Shown in pieces: positions 41,108 through 52,962 of a stretch of DNA of 64,000 nt. How positions within the stretch are numbered: the first letter of the stretch is position 1; every line of letters starts with the position of its first letter. The DNA comes from Agarophyton chilense (lineage: Eukaryota; Rhodophyta; Florideophyceae; Gracilariales; Gracilariaceae): positions 434,001 through 498,000 of the forward strand of contig JARGXX010000016.1 in assembly GCA_030374765.1 (NCBI GenBank), in the 5' to 3' direction. The notes under the pieces were generated by a model. The model was not told where the DNA came from, ran no database searches, and saw nothing but the letters and a program-made list of their open reading frames with translations. A program made the position numbers and the translations under genes.

Positions 41108-43694
41108 TGAAGCAAGTTGAAACGATCAAGGTGGAAAAAGACTCAGCTGGCTAATCTACGTTTATTCAAAGACGCAGTTTCTCAAGTCACCACTGAAATT
41201 TCTCTGATTGAAGTGCCACATCTACGGACTAAATCATGGAATCCCCGCGAGCGTCCTCACAGCCTACGCAAGGAAGAAACGAAATCGAACTAGCATGCCT
41301 AGAAGAACCAAGAAAAGTAGGAGACCACAGCTAATATTTCTGATACTCGCTAGAAGAAGAGAAAGAATGTAATGGATAGACGCATGCCTAAATCTTGACT
41401 GCAAATACAGCATCCTCTGAATGATTGTAGTACTACCTCTCCTGATCGCAAAAAGAGCTCTTTGAAGAACATTGCAAACGTAAAAACTCTCAAAGGGCCG
41501 AAACGGTCAAAAATGCCTCTAAGCCTACTGTCTCGGCACTTGATTCGGAAGATGGCCGTTTTCGAGTGGTTCTAGAAGACCCTGTAATCGATGTGATTCT
41601 GGGGGATTCTGGATCCGATTTCAGCGCGATCACGGTTCCAACATTGGAGAAATTGTTGGCTGTGAAACCGAAATCGGTTGTAAATTATTTCAAGGAACCT
41701 TTAGTTGGTTAGCGCATTCAAGCTCGATGATGATACCAAATTTACCGCCAAGCGTTCCGTTGTACTATCTGTCACAATTAATCTACCTGGATCAAACATT
41801 CCGCTGCGTATCCGCGCAGTCAAGTTCTAAAATTTGGACCAAGAAATAATCGAAATATTATTGGGTAGCCCTTTTCTGAAATCTATTGGTTTCAAGCTGA
41901 AGCATCACCTCGATCGAGTGCATTAGATGATAAATGATAAGCACGTCGATGAACTAAAACCACAGAAGCTGAAGGTGGCAGATGCATCATATCACGGGCT
42001 ATCGTATTAAAATGCCGATGATGACGCAATCAAACTACCGCAGTTCATATCGGCCGGACTGGGTGCAGACTCAGAGCAGTCAATCAAGATTTTTTTTGCC
42101 AAGATACTTCGAGGTGCAAAGGAGAATGGTATATCATCCAACCGTCACATTCGCTTGGCAACTTTGCTGAAGCAGTGCAGAGATGCTTTCCGCATCAAGC
42201 TTGGTAATGACCGACCTGCAGATGTTTCGCCTCTGGTTATCACGCAAGTGAAAAAGCTAAGCCGTATCGTTTGCCTCAACGACGATATTCACCTCAGCAG
42301 CGCGTGTTCATTTCGAACACGATTCGAGAGCTGTACGCCATGAGAGCTATATACAAGAACCCATCCGCGCGTTGGGTTATTCCAGCTCTCGGTTTCCCAT
42401 ATCCAGGATCAGAAAATCTGCACTGCACAGTAGATTTACGTGGTCCAAACCTTCGAACTGTCCCCATTCATTCTGGGATGCCTCATTTGGATTCTCGATT
42501 CCAAGACGCTGTAGGAAGCACATGTTTTGCGAACGTAGACCTCGTTCATTGGTATTTCCACGGCCCGCTCTTTTGGGAATCCCAAGGAATAATGTCAATT
42601 CAAACACCACTGGAAGTCTGTTCCTCAAGGCGCCTTCTTCAGAGAGGAAGTGATTCTGGAATTCACTTCCAGCAGTTCTCGCTGAGAAATTCGAAGGAAA
42701 TGTTGTGAATATGTTTCAATGGCTCGATGATTTTTCATTTTTTGCGAAGAACGAGAAGAAGATACTGGATAAAATGGAAGGCTACCTAAGAGTGTGCGAG
42801 AAAATTGGATTGAAGATACATGCAGAGAAATCAAATATCTTTCCACGTGAGGGACATTTATGTAGTCGAATTATTTCGGCTGCATGAGTGAAGTACCATC
42901 CATGACGTTTCCAGTCCCTTCTATCAATGAAGGCACTAGAGAAGGCATGTGACTTCCAACAGTTCCTTTGCGCCACGAACTTGATGCGGGACTCAATACC
43001 GAATTATACTGTGCGTTTATATCCTCTTCACAGACTTCTTGAAGACTCATACACCAAGGCCTACGAACGGACAAAGAGTGCATTGCGAAATACTTCTACA
43101 GCCTAATCATGGTGTTCGGAACACGATGCGGCTTTCACCCACATCAAATTTCAACTCGCGGCCTTCGTCAAAACTCGCGGCCTTCGTCAAAACTCGCGCA
43201 CCCTATGAACGACCACAACATCTGTTTGCTTTCAGACGCATCAGATACACACTGGGCGGCCATTTTCACTCAGGTACGCACTGCAGATAGGAACAAGCCC
43301 ATCGAAGAAGAGCACCAACAACCACTAAGCTTCCTATCCAGAGCCTTCTCCGACTCTGCAGCCGACTGGTCCGTGCCAGAGGAGGAAGAATACGCCATAG
43401 TCTAGACCATGTGCCGTCTCGATTATCTAGTCATGGGTTACGAGGTATCTATCTTTACATACCATGCGAATTTTGTGTACCTGTACAACCCATACGGCCG
43501 TAATCCTGGAATAAGTCGACATATGTGAAGCAAATTAATGCGTTGGACCATCAAGCTCAGTGCATTTCGCTATGCCATCGAACATCTCCCTGGCGATCGA
43601 ACCGTCTGGGCTGATATGCTCACGCGTTGGAATGTTCAGTGTAAGGATACCACTAAGGCTACAAAGATTCTTCAAGCCAAGTCTTCTATCGTGG
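41108..43694 (+). pseudogene. Element F continued: gag end, protease, RT, RNase H
   Basis: Plus-strand coding resumes after H. The gag end (LANLRLFKDAVSQVTTEIS) comes first, then protease with VIDVILGDSGSDFSAITV (about 41590), and NIPLRIRAVKF with IEILLGSPFL (41800-41880). RT is spread over 41980-42890, including CTVDLRGPNLRTVP-like residues and the catalytic MFQWLDDFSFFAKNEKK (about 42710). RNase H has LLSDASDTHWAAIFTQV, FLSRAFSDSAADWSVPEEEE and IEHLPGDRTVWADMLTRW (43220-43620). Stops occur throughout. It ends abruptly at the LTR of D. Confidence 0.8.
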
Positions 43695-44141
43695 TGTAGC
43701 GCAATGACTGGTAGGTCAGCGTACTGGTCTCAACCTGGGGTAGCGTGATAGAGCGAGTCCTAAGGTTCGTATCCATGACTGCGGCACTCCCAGAGTACTT
43801 GGTGCAATGAGCTGGTGTTTACTTCGTAGTCCTACAGGTCGGAGCTAATGAAACGATGGCTTGAAGACCAATTGGTGAAACTAATGTACCAAAGGGCATA
43901 ATTTAGTATCCTAACGGTGCCTACCTGATTCTAAGGGAGAAGAGTCCCTCGAGACAAGTATATATAGATGGCGAGGCGCTGGGATCTCTCTGTCGCTGTT
44001 AAGCTAACCTATCACACTAAATAAAATTAAAAGAACTATCTAAATATGGCCAAAAAAGGTCGGACAGTCCACGTGGCGTCTGCGAGATACCTCAGGCCCT
44101 TGCAGCTTGCATAACTCGATCGTAATCGTTTCTCCTTCACA
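43695..44141 (-). repeat. 3' LTR of element D (447 bp)
   Basis: On the plus strand it begins TGTAGCGCAATGACTGG and ends CTCCTTCACA, matching 52512-52962 and the inverted copy at 46911-47357. Confidence 0.9.
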
Positions 44142-44156
44142 TATTTCCCTCCTTAG
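44142..44156 (-). other. Polypurine tract of element D
   Basis: The minus strand reads AAGGAGGGAAATA just before the LTR start TGTGAAGG, the same form as in A and B. Confidence 0.75.
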
Positions 44157-44168
44157 GATTCAACCGTC

Positions 44169-45480
44169 ATGGCGAAGTCCAAATTGCCTCACACCTTCCT
44201 GAAGGCTGGTTCCAATTAGACCTATAAGTAAATATCCAATCTTACCTTCAGGGTCAGAACTTCGTGATCATCAGCGTCGTAATGGCCTGGACACGAACGG
44301 AGCCGTGTTCGACATGCCGGCGTCCCATGAAAAATCCGTGGGACGTGAGTGCTTAGTTGCTCTCGTTACCATTGGGCTCGACGGAGTGTCGCATTGCCAC
44401 CATCCTCGAGGGTACCAGTGCGTATGAGCTGAACCTTGGCGCTAGGCTGGAAAATAAATCACGTAAGGTACTGTATGCGCACCGAAGGGGGGGTCATCGC
44501 CACTTTCCCTATTCCCCGGTATTCCTTAAGCGACCCTACGCGCGTCGTCCGCCGTGAAAAACAGTGCGCGCTTCGTCCATTCAGGGTCACGTCGTTATTC
44601 CTGCCCAATTTGGTTTCATCTTCCCTCCTTCCCGTCTTGGTACTCCTCCATTGGTCGAGCGCGATGGCGAACTCGCCTTCTGTGCCCTTCGGTTACGCCA
44701 CTCTTCCTCCGGACTTTGTCGCTCCCGTCGGTTCTTCTATTCATTTTTAGGCGAAGCAACCTGTGGCCAGCGGCGATTTGGCTTCAAGCAACCAAGCGCG
44801 GAGCTCATCGGGATAAGAAGTGTCGTATGAGCGCTCCGGGGACCATTATGACCATAACATCGGATGATACCCGTGGACAGTGCGTCATGCTATTCTGCTG
44901 TACCGTTGGTATTACTGCCTCGATGGAAATTGCCACAATTCTGAGGGAAGTCTGCTCCTGGGTGTGTCGCTCGGCGCGCTACGCCTCGACTGTCCAACTG
45001 AGTCAAGATCTGGAAACGCCATGGTCAATCTCCTGCTGCAAAACGCACAAATGGTGTCTTGGAGGGTTACTGCCGACTTGGATGCTCGGTATAGCCTAAA
45101 CTTGAGCGTACGGGAGATTTTCGAGGGTGTAAATAGCTTCTCAGGTGAATCTCCGGTGAAGAAGCGTGCTACGCTCGCTGGTGCCGGTACTATTGGAACA
45201 GCAGGCTTTTCGGGTGACCCTAGTTCCGGTTTCGCCCCTGCAGGTTCCAATGAGGAGGACTGGTTTCTCCTGCACCGCCTCGGCGAGTCCTGTAGATGTT
45301 CGGATCGCTTTTGCGAACCATGAGGTCATGCAGAGGGCTATTAAACCTTTTCTAGTTAATCAAATTAATGAATGCTTGTGCTCTCCCAAAGTCGCTCCTG
45401 TACTCTTCAAACGTGCGTGCCCCGGGACTGCGTCCGCACCTTAACAGCTTGTTCAGGTCTTGCTCAGATGTTGCCTGAGG
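44169..45480 (+). pseudogene. Probable antisense additional ORF of element D (decayed)
   Basis: In the position of the A and B aORF, opposite to D pol and close to the polypurine tract, a plus-strand ATG (MAKSKLPHTFLKAGSN) opens 13 bp after the tract. Coding-like stretches follow in several frames to about 45440. One is 147 codons (44880-45323; LSVREIFEGVNSFSGESP). No intact frame remains and I see no clear sequence similarity to the A/B aORF, so homology is suggested by position only. Confidence 0.4.
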
Positions 45481-45499
45481 ACTGACTTCGATCCTTGAT

Positions 45500-46910
45500 G
45501 CGGGAGCTACGGGGAACCGTCATGTCGGGAGGTGTTTCCAAAGGCGTTTTGGTAGGCATTTTGTTATTAGTATGGCCAATGGTGCCCCCTCCTGAAGGCT
45601 GCGCTCCGTGCTGTCGATTCTGCGCCAATAGCGGGCGATAAAAATAGCAGTAATGGTCTGAGGCTGTTGCCAAGTGTCTTTCTCGGGAGAATAGCCATAC
45701 CAACGGACGCCATAGCGCATTATCCCACCTTCTCTTCGACCAGCAGAGATGATTCGTTAAATAACGCATTCTTGTTGATATTCTTTCTCCGGGAGGAGAT
45801 TGTGGTCCGGAGTGGCGAATCCATTGAAGTTGGTCGGGAGAGATGGATCATCGTCATTGGCGTTGACTAGTGGGTCCATGGGGATAGTCGGGTCCGCGGA
45901 TATGGCCTTAGGAGCTGTGAGGAACTGAGCCGCGACCTGAGTTCGTGGTAATTCCTTTGGGCCAAGGGGCTGGGACATTGGTGGTCCGAAGGAACTAGGA
46001 GCTCGTGTCATCCGATCAATAGACACAGTGTCCTGTAGGCCGTCAAATAGTATCGTATTTGTGTGTTGGCTGGCCTTAAGGACTTTATATGGTCCCGTAG
46101 AGCGGGGTAGGAGTTTCTGCGTAGTATCCTCGAGATCATTACTGTCCTTTGGTGGCCGATCAAGGTAATCAAATTCTCCTTTCCCAAAGGTAGGTGTGTT
46201 CCAGACGGCTTTGTCGAAATTGACCTTGTTGCACCGTTGGGCTTTGGTCCGTACAGCTCTAACTGACTAGATAATGCAGTCGATGCGTCGGCGCGAGTAG
46301 GGCTTTGCTTGAGTAGCATTCATTCCTTCGGTTATGTCCTGGGGTATAATGGACTCCTGAAGGTCAACGGCTATCGGCGGTGGCGACCTCGTTAGCTTTA
46401 AAACAAAAGGTGTTGTCTCCGTGGAAGCGTGTACTTGCCTGTTGTAGGCATAAACCAGTGGCTCAACGTAATCGTCCCAGTCCAATTGGTGGTCCGATAC
46501 TTAGTGTGCCAATCGGTCCAGAAGGGTACGGTTGAAGCGTTCGGCTTTGCCACTAGTTTGCGCGTGGTTTGCCGTGGTGGTTACATGTTTGATACCTAAG
46601 GTAGCACATACGTGCGAAAAGAATTTGGATGCCAACTGGGTGCCATTTTCCGTAAGGAGGTAGAGTGGTATGCCATAGGGATATACCCAGTGGGACAAGA
46701 ATGCTGTGACGACATCAATAGCTCTTGTCTTTCCTAGAGGTAGGGCTCGGGTAAGTTTGGTAAACCTATCGGTTATTACCGAGACAAACCGTTTCCCATG
46801 GGACGACTTGGGCAAAGGTCCAAGTATATCCATTGCCACGAATTCCATCGGGCCTGCAGCGGGGAAAAGTTTCAATTTGACCTGATGGTTGGCGCGAGAC
46901 TCTCGGATTT
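45500..46910 (-). pseudogene. Element D integrase core, C-terminal region and chromodomain
   Basis: On the minus strand from 46875: KLFPAAGPMEFVAMDILGPL (first Asp), SVITDRFTKLTRALPLGK, LLTENGTQLASKFFSH where S/T-D-N-G is expected (Asp replaced by Glu), and GKAERFNRTLLDRL (Glu kept). A stop at 46501 precedes YVEPLVYAYNRQVHASTETT. The C-terminal part is frame-broken. A chromodomain-like MRYGVRWYGYSPEKDTWQQP lies near 45720-45660. The coding region upstream is separated by the solo LTR. Confidence 0.8.
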
Positions 46911-47357
46911 TGTGAAGGAGCGATGATAACGATTGAGCTCTGTAAACCGCCGGGCCCTGAAGTATCTTACAGGTGACACGTGGACGGGTCTACCTCCGGT
47001 GGACTCATGTAGATTTTTCATTTATTTTAATTAGTGTAATAGATTAGCATTACAGTTTCAGGGAGATCCCAGTGTCTCGCCATTACTATTTACTTGGCTC
47101 GAGTGACGCTTCTCCCTTAGAGTACGGTAGGCATCGTTAGGATACTAAATAGCCCCCTTTGGTATATTAGTTGCACCCTTTGGTCTTCAAGCCATTGTTT
47201 CCGTAGCTCCAACCTGTAGGACTACGCAGTAAACGCCAGCCCATTGCTCCAAGTACTCTGGGAGTGCCGCCGTCAAGGATTCGAACCTTAGGACCCGCTC
47301 TACCACGCTACCACCGGTCGAGACCCGTACGCTGACTTAACCCGTCATTGCGTTACA
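46911..47357 (+). mobile_element. Solo LTR of the D family inside D, opposite orientation (447 bp)
   Basis: It begins TGTGAAGGAGCG and ends TTGCGTTACA on the plus strand, the reverse of the LTRs bounding D. The target duplication GATTT is exact (46906-46910 and 47358-47362). It interrupts the zinc-binding part of D integrase. Confidence 0.92.
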
Positions 47358-47362
47358 GATTT

Positions 47363-50130
47363 ATGCGCACTAAGTACAATTCCGTGCGGTTTTCCATAGG
47401 TCCTGCGCCATTAGTGGCTGGTAAAAGAACTTCCTTAGGGTCTGGTACATTCTTCGGCCTCCAGGGTGACCAGCCAAGAGAGGAAAATGGGCGAGTTATA
47501 GGATTCGCGCCCTCAATGACCTTAGTACTATACGTTGGAGTGCGCCATCGAGACGCGCGCGGCGACACAGTAGTCCAAATCGGTCATATTCGAATAGGCA
47601 TCCAGTGGTTCCTACCAGTTGGGCTGTTTCCTTGCAGTAATTGGGTTCGACCTTCCCCTGTAGGAGTTCCTCAATAGTTATAGAGAGGATCTGTTTTTCC
47701 TCCGGGGCTATCGCATTAACCTCAGGTGGTGTCAAATTGGGCGGTGCTGTCGTCCAGTCCAACAGGTATACTTTGTTCTCTTTTGCCTCAGAATCATCTG
47801 ATTGGACCTTACCCATAATTTCATCTGTTTCCCTGTAGCCCTGAGGTCCATCATCTGTAAAGGGGGTAGGAATTAGGTCGTGCAATGGAGTGTCCTCAGT
47901 TCCGTCGGTAATGATTCGCGAGAGGGCATTTGCTACATAGTGCTTGATGCCTGGCCTATAGGTTATCTCTCAGACTTATTCTGACAGCCTGAGGCGCCAC
48001 CGAGCGAGGCGACTTGATGCATCGGTCATATTGAGTAGCCAGCGGAGTGAATCGTGGTCTGTCCTAATGGTAAACCTAGTTCCTTCGAGGTATGGACGGG
48101 GTGTCAATACGGACCATACGATGGTTAGACAATCCTTTTCGATCGTACTGTATTTTCGCTCCGCGCTGGTAAGCGTTCTGTTCTAGTAGCCAATAGGTCG
48201 ATATTCTTTCTGTAACTCCTGTTCCTGTAGCAGTGCACGACCCACTTGGAAATCAGAGGCATCTGTGTCCATGACGAAAGGCCTATTGGGCTTTGGTAAG
48301 GCCAATATGGGTGGGTTCAGCTATTTGTCCTTTAGGGTCTGAAATGCCTCCTACTGGTCGTCGGTATGGGCTTCAACCTCCGAAGGTGTTCCCTTCTTCA
48401 TCATCGCGTTGAAAGGTGTCAAGATCTTGGGAAACTCTTGGACGAACCGTCGGTAAACGTTGCATAAGCCCACGAAGGATGGTAGTTCCGTGTGGGTCCT
48501 AGGAGGCTTAGCCTGGCGAATTTGTGGTCCCTGTGGCCACCTTAAGCTTTCCTGGGAGGAAGACGTGACCGAGATAGTCTACTGAGGCCTGGAACAAGGC
48601 GCATTTGCGGAGTTTCAGTGTTCCTCCAGCGTCCTGTAGGATTTTTGGCACCGTCTTCACGTTGCGAAGGTGTTCCTTTATGGTCCGTGAGAAGATTATG
48701 AAGGCACCCAAGTAGATCAGGGCGAATTTCTATTTGACTCTGGACAATATGATGTCCATTACCCGTTGGAAGGTTGCTGGCGCATTATTTAAACAAAAAG
48801 GCATACGAGTAAATCTGAACTGAGCTTTATGGGTGGTAAAGGTTGTCAGCGCTCTCGCATCTTTGGCCACAGGGATTTGCCAGTATCCGGAGTTAGAGTC
48901 CAGTGTGGTAAATACGACAGCTTTTCCTAAGGAATCCAGAAAGTCATCCATGCGGGGTATTGGGTATAAATCCGTCTTGTTTACTGCGTTCAGCTTCCTG
49001 TAGTCGACACAGAACCTCACTGAGCCATCCTTCTTAGCCGCGAAGACAAGGGATCTTGGCCATTCGGATTGGTTAGGAGGCGCCGGCTCTATGACTTGAG
49101 CTTTGCGCATTTTGTCCATTTGGTCGGCGACAATTTCCCTTCCCTTCGGACCTGTATGGTATGGGTGCTGGAACTGTGGTCTAGCATAATCCTGAAGGTC
49201 AATGCGGTTTGTAGTGCCTCTGAATTTTCCCAATCTACCTAACCACATGGCCTGGTATTCCCTAAGGAGATCAAGTACCTGGGACCTATAGGATTCGAAT
49301 TTTGCCCCGATGGCGACCGTCCCCTCCCAAGAGTCGACGTCCTCGTCGGGAGTTGGCGTGGAACGGTTATCCAATTGGGCCTCCAAGATGGCCACGAGCG
49401 CAGGTAGAGTGATTCCAATCACTGTACCTTTAGGTAACCGTACGGTCCTATCTCGGAGGTTGCTGACCGGAACCAAAAAAGGCCTGTTAAGGAGGGTGTC
49501 CAATACTCCATTTGCTATTAAAGTGAGGTGCTTCAGAACCGTTTCCGGGTGGTTCTGTATCGTCACGAGACCTGAGGACTGGGAATGGACCGATCCAGTG
49601 ATTTGGGTCATCGGGGGTATCGTTATGGTCTTTGACAGGCGAATATTATTGGACTTCGTGTTTTCGGAGACATCTGCTCGTGTGCGGTTAGCTTCTTGCC
49701 CTGGGGTGGAACCAGTTATGGAGATGGAAGGTGCCCGATAGAACGCCACTTTTGTAAGGCCTGGAAAAATGGCGTTAATGTATCGGTCGATAAAGATGGT
49801 CCCTAGGACTGCCTCAGCGCCCAAGCTAGGACATATAGGAAATCACGTGCGGACTTTGAATTTTCATACCTAGAGGTAAAGTGGTACTATCCCTTTAATG
49901 TCGATTGGTCTACGTGATGCATCGGTAGTTTTGGGGGTCTTCCTTGCCTGATCGAACTCTTGCTCACCAAATGGTAGTAGCTTAGAATAAACCAAATTGG
50001 AACTAGCGCCTGTGTCCAATATTGCTGTTGCCACTCGGGAGCTGTTGGAACGCAGTCCCATGGCTACCCGCACTTTATAATTCTCCTTCCTGAGAATACA
50101 GACAGGGTCGTTACTGTCTTCCAATTCTGG
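47363..50130 (-). pseudogene. Element D protease, RT, RNase H and start of integrase
   Basis: The protease (50124-49870) has an intact ATAILDTGASSNLVYSKL. RT (49824-48730, 364 codons) has WPRSLVFAAKKDGSVRF, KTDLYPIPRMDDFLDSLG and RMPFCLNNAPATFQRV. The catalytic site (about 48715) reads YLGAFIIFSRTIKEH instead of YLDD. RNase H (about 48290-47930) has DTDASDFQVGRALL, TIRTDHDSLRWLL and YRPGIKHYVANALSR. The integrase zinc-binding start (HFPLLAGHPGGRRMYQTLRK, about 47480) follows. Stops lie between blocks. Confidence 0.85.
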
Positions 50131-50465
50131 TCCATTCTGAGTTGTCCAATGGTTTTGGTTTGTATTGGTAGGTAAGGAGCTCCTTGGCTCCTGACCATCT
50201 AATTGGTTGAGGCATGGACTTAAAGAGGGATGATTTGCCTCGCGTCGACCCTCTGAAGGTTTTCCGGTGGGGTTTCCGTTTCTTCCTGAGGATGGGGTTC
50301 CTCTTCGGGGTCGTCCGTGGAGTCTACAATGGCATGGACCTGTGGGGCTTTCATTGGGGTACCCGGAGTGGTGGCATAGAGGGAGCTTCCAAGTGTTCCT
50401 ATGGCTCGTTCCTGTGCCCTGTTAAACATTCCTCTGGATCTCCTCACATTGTAATTATTTTCCCT

Positions 50466-52390
50466 TCAGGCTAGGGTATGTTTGCGTGCGTCCTCAGGTA
50501 GATACGTCATGCATTCACAGGGTTGGATTATGGAAAGGCAGAGGATGCAGACCCTTGGTGAGCGAACAAAAACGTCCTTGCGAGGTGGAAAGGGGGAATA
50601 CTTTGGTGTGGGTGGTCCAGTGGTCGCTGTAGTTCCCTGGGAGGTATATGATGAGGGCCTGGACGGAGAAGCACTGAAATAAACCGCGAGGATATTTCCC
50701 GAGTCTGCATAATGAAGTGATGAATCCATGTCCGATCCCGTGGAGCTAACCAAATGGGCTTAGCTTGGAATACGCAATGGAGTTGCGTGTCCTCTGGATA
50801 TATCAGCGTTGCGTATGGAAGTTCTGTCAGTTTTGTCATAAACTTCGCCGTATGTGACAAGCCGTCGGAAGGAGCATTGTGGGTTTTCCGTGTGGTAATT
50901 ACATACATGTGTCTGAATGGCAGGGAGTAATCCCGTGATGAAATGAAGTTTGAGCCGTCCTTCGGAGAATTTGTTTCCACATCGGTAAGGCTTCTTCCAT
51001 ATGTCGTCTGCGAAAGCCGATTCTGTCAGGTTGGAGCTTTGCCTAAAGGATATCACTTCCTGGTGGGCATCCATTATAACGTCATTCATGGCATAGGTTC
51101 CAAAGAGGTAATGAACAATCTGAGGATATGGCCTGAGGAGCTCATGGTCTTGAGCATCCAAAAGGTCAGATGTACCAGATATCTTCGAAACCACTCGGTC
51201 ACGTGCTTGTTCTGAGAGGGAGCATTGGAAAAGGTACAGAGTGGCACCCTCTTGGTCACCGTTCTGATCACATGCCGTATTGAACAAACTGAGAAACCTA
51301 AGGACAGTAATGGGCTCAGAACCCGAGAATTTGTGCGTAATGGTTAGTTGCATCCATTTGGCCTATTTGGTGACACTTCGAGCCACCGAATCAGAATACT
51401 TAGAGACCTGTCGCCCAATCGGTAAATCCGGTAGTCTAGAGCCTTAAGGAAAAGTTCGTTAGTTGTTGTCACTGGTTTTAGGCCTCGAACGGCAGCCTTA
51501 TCCACTTCCGAGACGATCGTTTCGGTTGAGTCCGAATCGGAATCACTTGTGTCCGAACGGTCTCTTCTTTTACTCTTTCTGTTTTTCTTTCTCCTGCGGT
51601 TACTTCTTTTCTTTCCAGCGGAATAGGGACCTTAAGGATCGATATTTCTATCAGATCCGATGGAGCTCTGAGGTCGCTGTACCTCATATTGTCCTTTAGG
51701 TCGAGCAATCTGTCTCTCTTCTGGACGTGGAGCCTCTCTTCTGCTCCTAGATTGGCTTTCCATTGGATTTTACTGACGGTGTTCCCGGCGAGGGGCGGGT
51801 AATACCCCCACTGCTGGGGGTTCGGTAGAGGGTTGCCATATGGAATCCGGATGGTGGACTTGTGTAGTGGTCTTAGGGACCGCATTGCCTGACTGGCTGG
51901 TGACTGCTCCTTGAACGGCCTGTAAGAGGGAGACTATGAATAACCTAGACTCCATTACATTAGGGGCTAGTCGCGTGTTGAGATAATCTATATGGTCCGC
52001 CATCGCCGTTGCGAGTCGCCTGTACATAATGGAATTCACATGGGCTGAGCATAGCTCACGGAGACGGGGCCAGAGAATGTCGGCAAGCCCTGTGGGAATG
52101 TTCTCTCTAGTTCCTTCGGTCTTACGGGGTTCTCCTTGGAGTGTCCTTGGCCTAGAAGTGGCCCTGGTGAGGTGTTCTCGTAGACGACGTGCCACCGTTA
52201 GTTCTTGGCGAATCCTTTCAGGGTCGTCGAGGGGAGGCAGTAATTCGTGCGGCTGGGTTCTCGTGCTCCTGCAGTGGCTAACGGTTTCAAACCGTGGTTC
52301 AGCCGATATCGTCGGCAATGAAGTGGCAACTGGTCCTGCCGTAGGAGTCCTGTAGTCTGGTCGGTTAGGTGTGTTTCCTGCATCCATCAT
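50466..52390 (-). pseudogene. gag of element D
   Basis: It begins at MMDAGNTPNRPDYRTP (52390). The N-part (to 51770) is Arg/Pro-rich with HVNSIMYRRLATAMADHI. A middle part (51885-51478) is in another frame. The capsid-like part (51353-50760) has MQLTITHKFSGSEPITVLRF, IVHYLFGTYAMNDVIM and RLKLHFITGLLPAIQTHV, aligning by pattern with A gag (SFSGEDPI, LLRSYATNHAI). A Cys-rich CILCLSIIQPCECM (about 50550) corresponds to the A zinc knuckle. Three frames are used, so at least two frameshifts are present. Confidence 0.78.
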
Positions 52391-52491
52391 GGCGGTTGCT
52401 TTTGTACTTCTGGTCCGTTGGGAATTAATCCAAAGGCTCGAATCCGTATGATTCTTCTTTCCAGTCGTCCGTTCAATTATTTCTAGAGGAT

Positions 52492-52508
52492 TCTAAGTCG
52501 GGAGACCA
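52492..52508 (-). other. Primer binding site of element D
   Basis: The minus strand reads TGGTCTCCCGACTTAGA three bases from the LTR and continues ATCC. The implied tRNA 3' half (GGATTCTAAGTCGGGAGACC + A) has a plausible T-arm and acceptor pattern. Confidence 0.8.
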
Positions 52509-52511
52509 AAA

Positions 52512-52962
52512 TGTAACGCAATGACTGGTAGGTCAGCGTACTGGTCTCAACCTGAGGTAGCGTAGCGTTGTAGAGCGGGTCCTGAGATTCGTATACTTAA
52601 CGGTGGCACTCCCAGAGTACTTGGAGCAATGAGATGTCGTTTGCTGCGTAGTTCTACAGGTCGGGGCTACGGAAACGATGGCTTGAAGACCAAAGGGTGA
52701 AACTAATATACCAAAGGGGGTTATTTAGTATCCTAATGGTGCCTCCCTTACTCTAAATGAGAAGCGTCACTCGAGCCAAGTAAATAGTAATAAAGAGGGG
52801 CTGGGATCTCCCTGGCACTGTAATGATAATCTATTACTCTAATTAAAATAAAATTGTAATCTAAATGAGCCCAGCTAAGGTCGGCCAGTTCACGTGGCGT
52901 CTGTAAGATAACTCAGGCCCCGGCAGCTTACAGGGATCAACCGTTGTCGTTGCTCCTTCACA
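52512..52962 (-). repeat. 5' LTR of element D (451 bp)
   Basis: It starts TGTAACGCAATGACTGG and ends CTCCTTCACA on the plus strand, matching 43695-44141. The sequence immediately to the right is RT of element E. Confidence 0.9.
52580..52650 (+). other. tRNA-like (A-box/B-box) segment in D-family LTRs
   Basis: On the strand opposite to D transcription each D-family LTR carries a TRGCGT-x-x-TAGAGC block and, a few bases later, a B-box-like GGTTCGAATCC. The latter is perfect in the solo LTR (complement of 47276-47286) and degraded here. It resembles a tRNA without its anticodon arm. The same feature is at about 43738-43785. Confidence 0.4.

Larger units (their letters stand above)
43695..52962 (-). 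mobile_element. Gypsy-type LTR retrotransposon D (9.3 kb), with discordant flanks
   Basis: LTRs of 447-451 bp stand at 43695-44141 and 52512-52962. Between them on the minus strand are primer site, gag, protease, RT, RNase H, integrase and chromodomain; on the plus strand near the 3' LTR are antisense-ORF remains. An opposite-orientation solo LTR of the same family is inserted at 46911-47357. There is no target duplication: the left flank is RNase H of F (CGTGG) and the right flank is RT of E (TGTAT). D is degraded, and its RT motif reads Y-L-G-A. Confidence 0.88.

Noticed and set aside
35817-41112. Target duplication for element H
   Set aside because: The flanking 5-mers (CGGCT and TGAAG) do not match. 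The element is old and its outer edges are uncertain, so no duplication is claimed.
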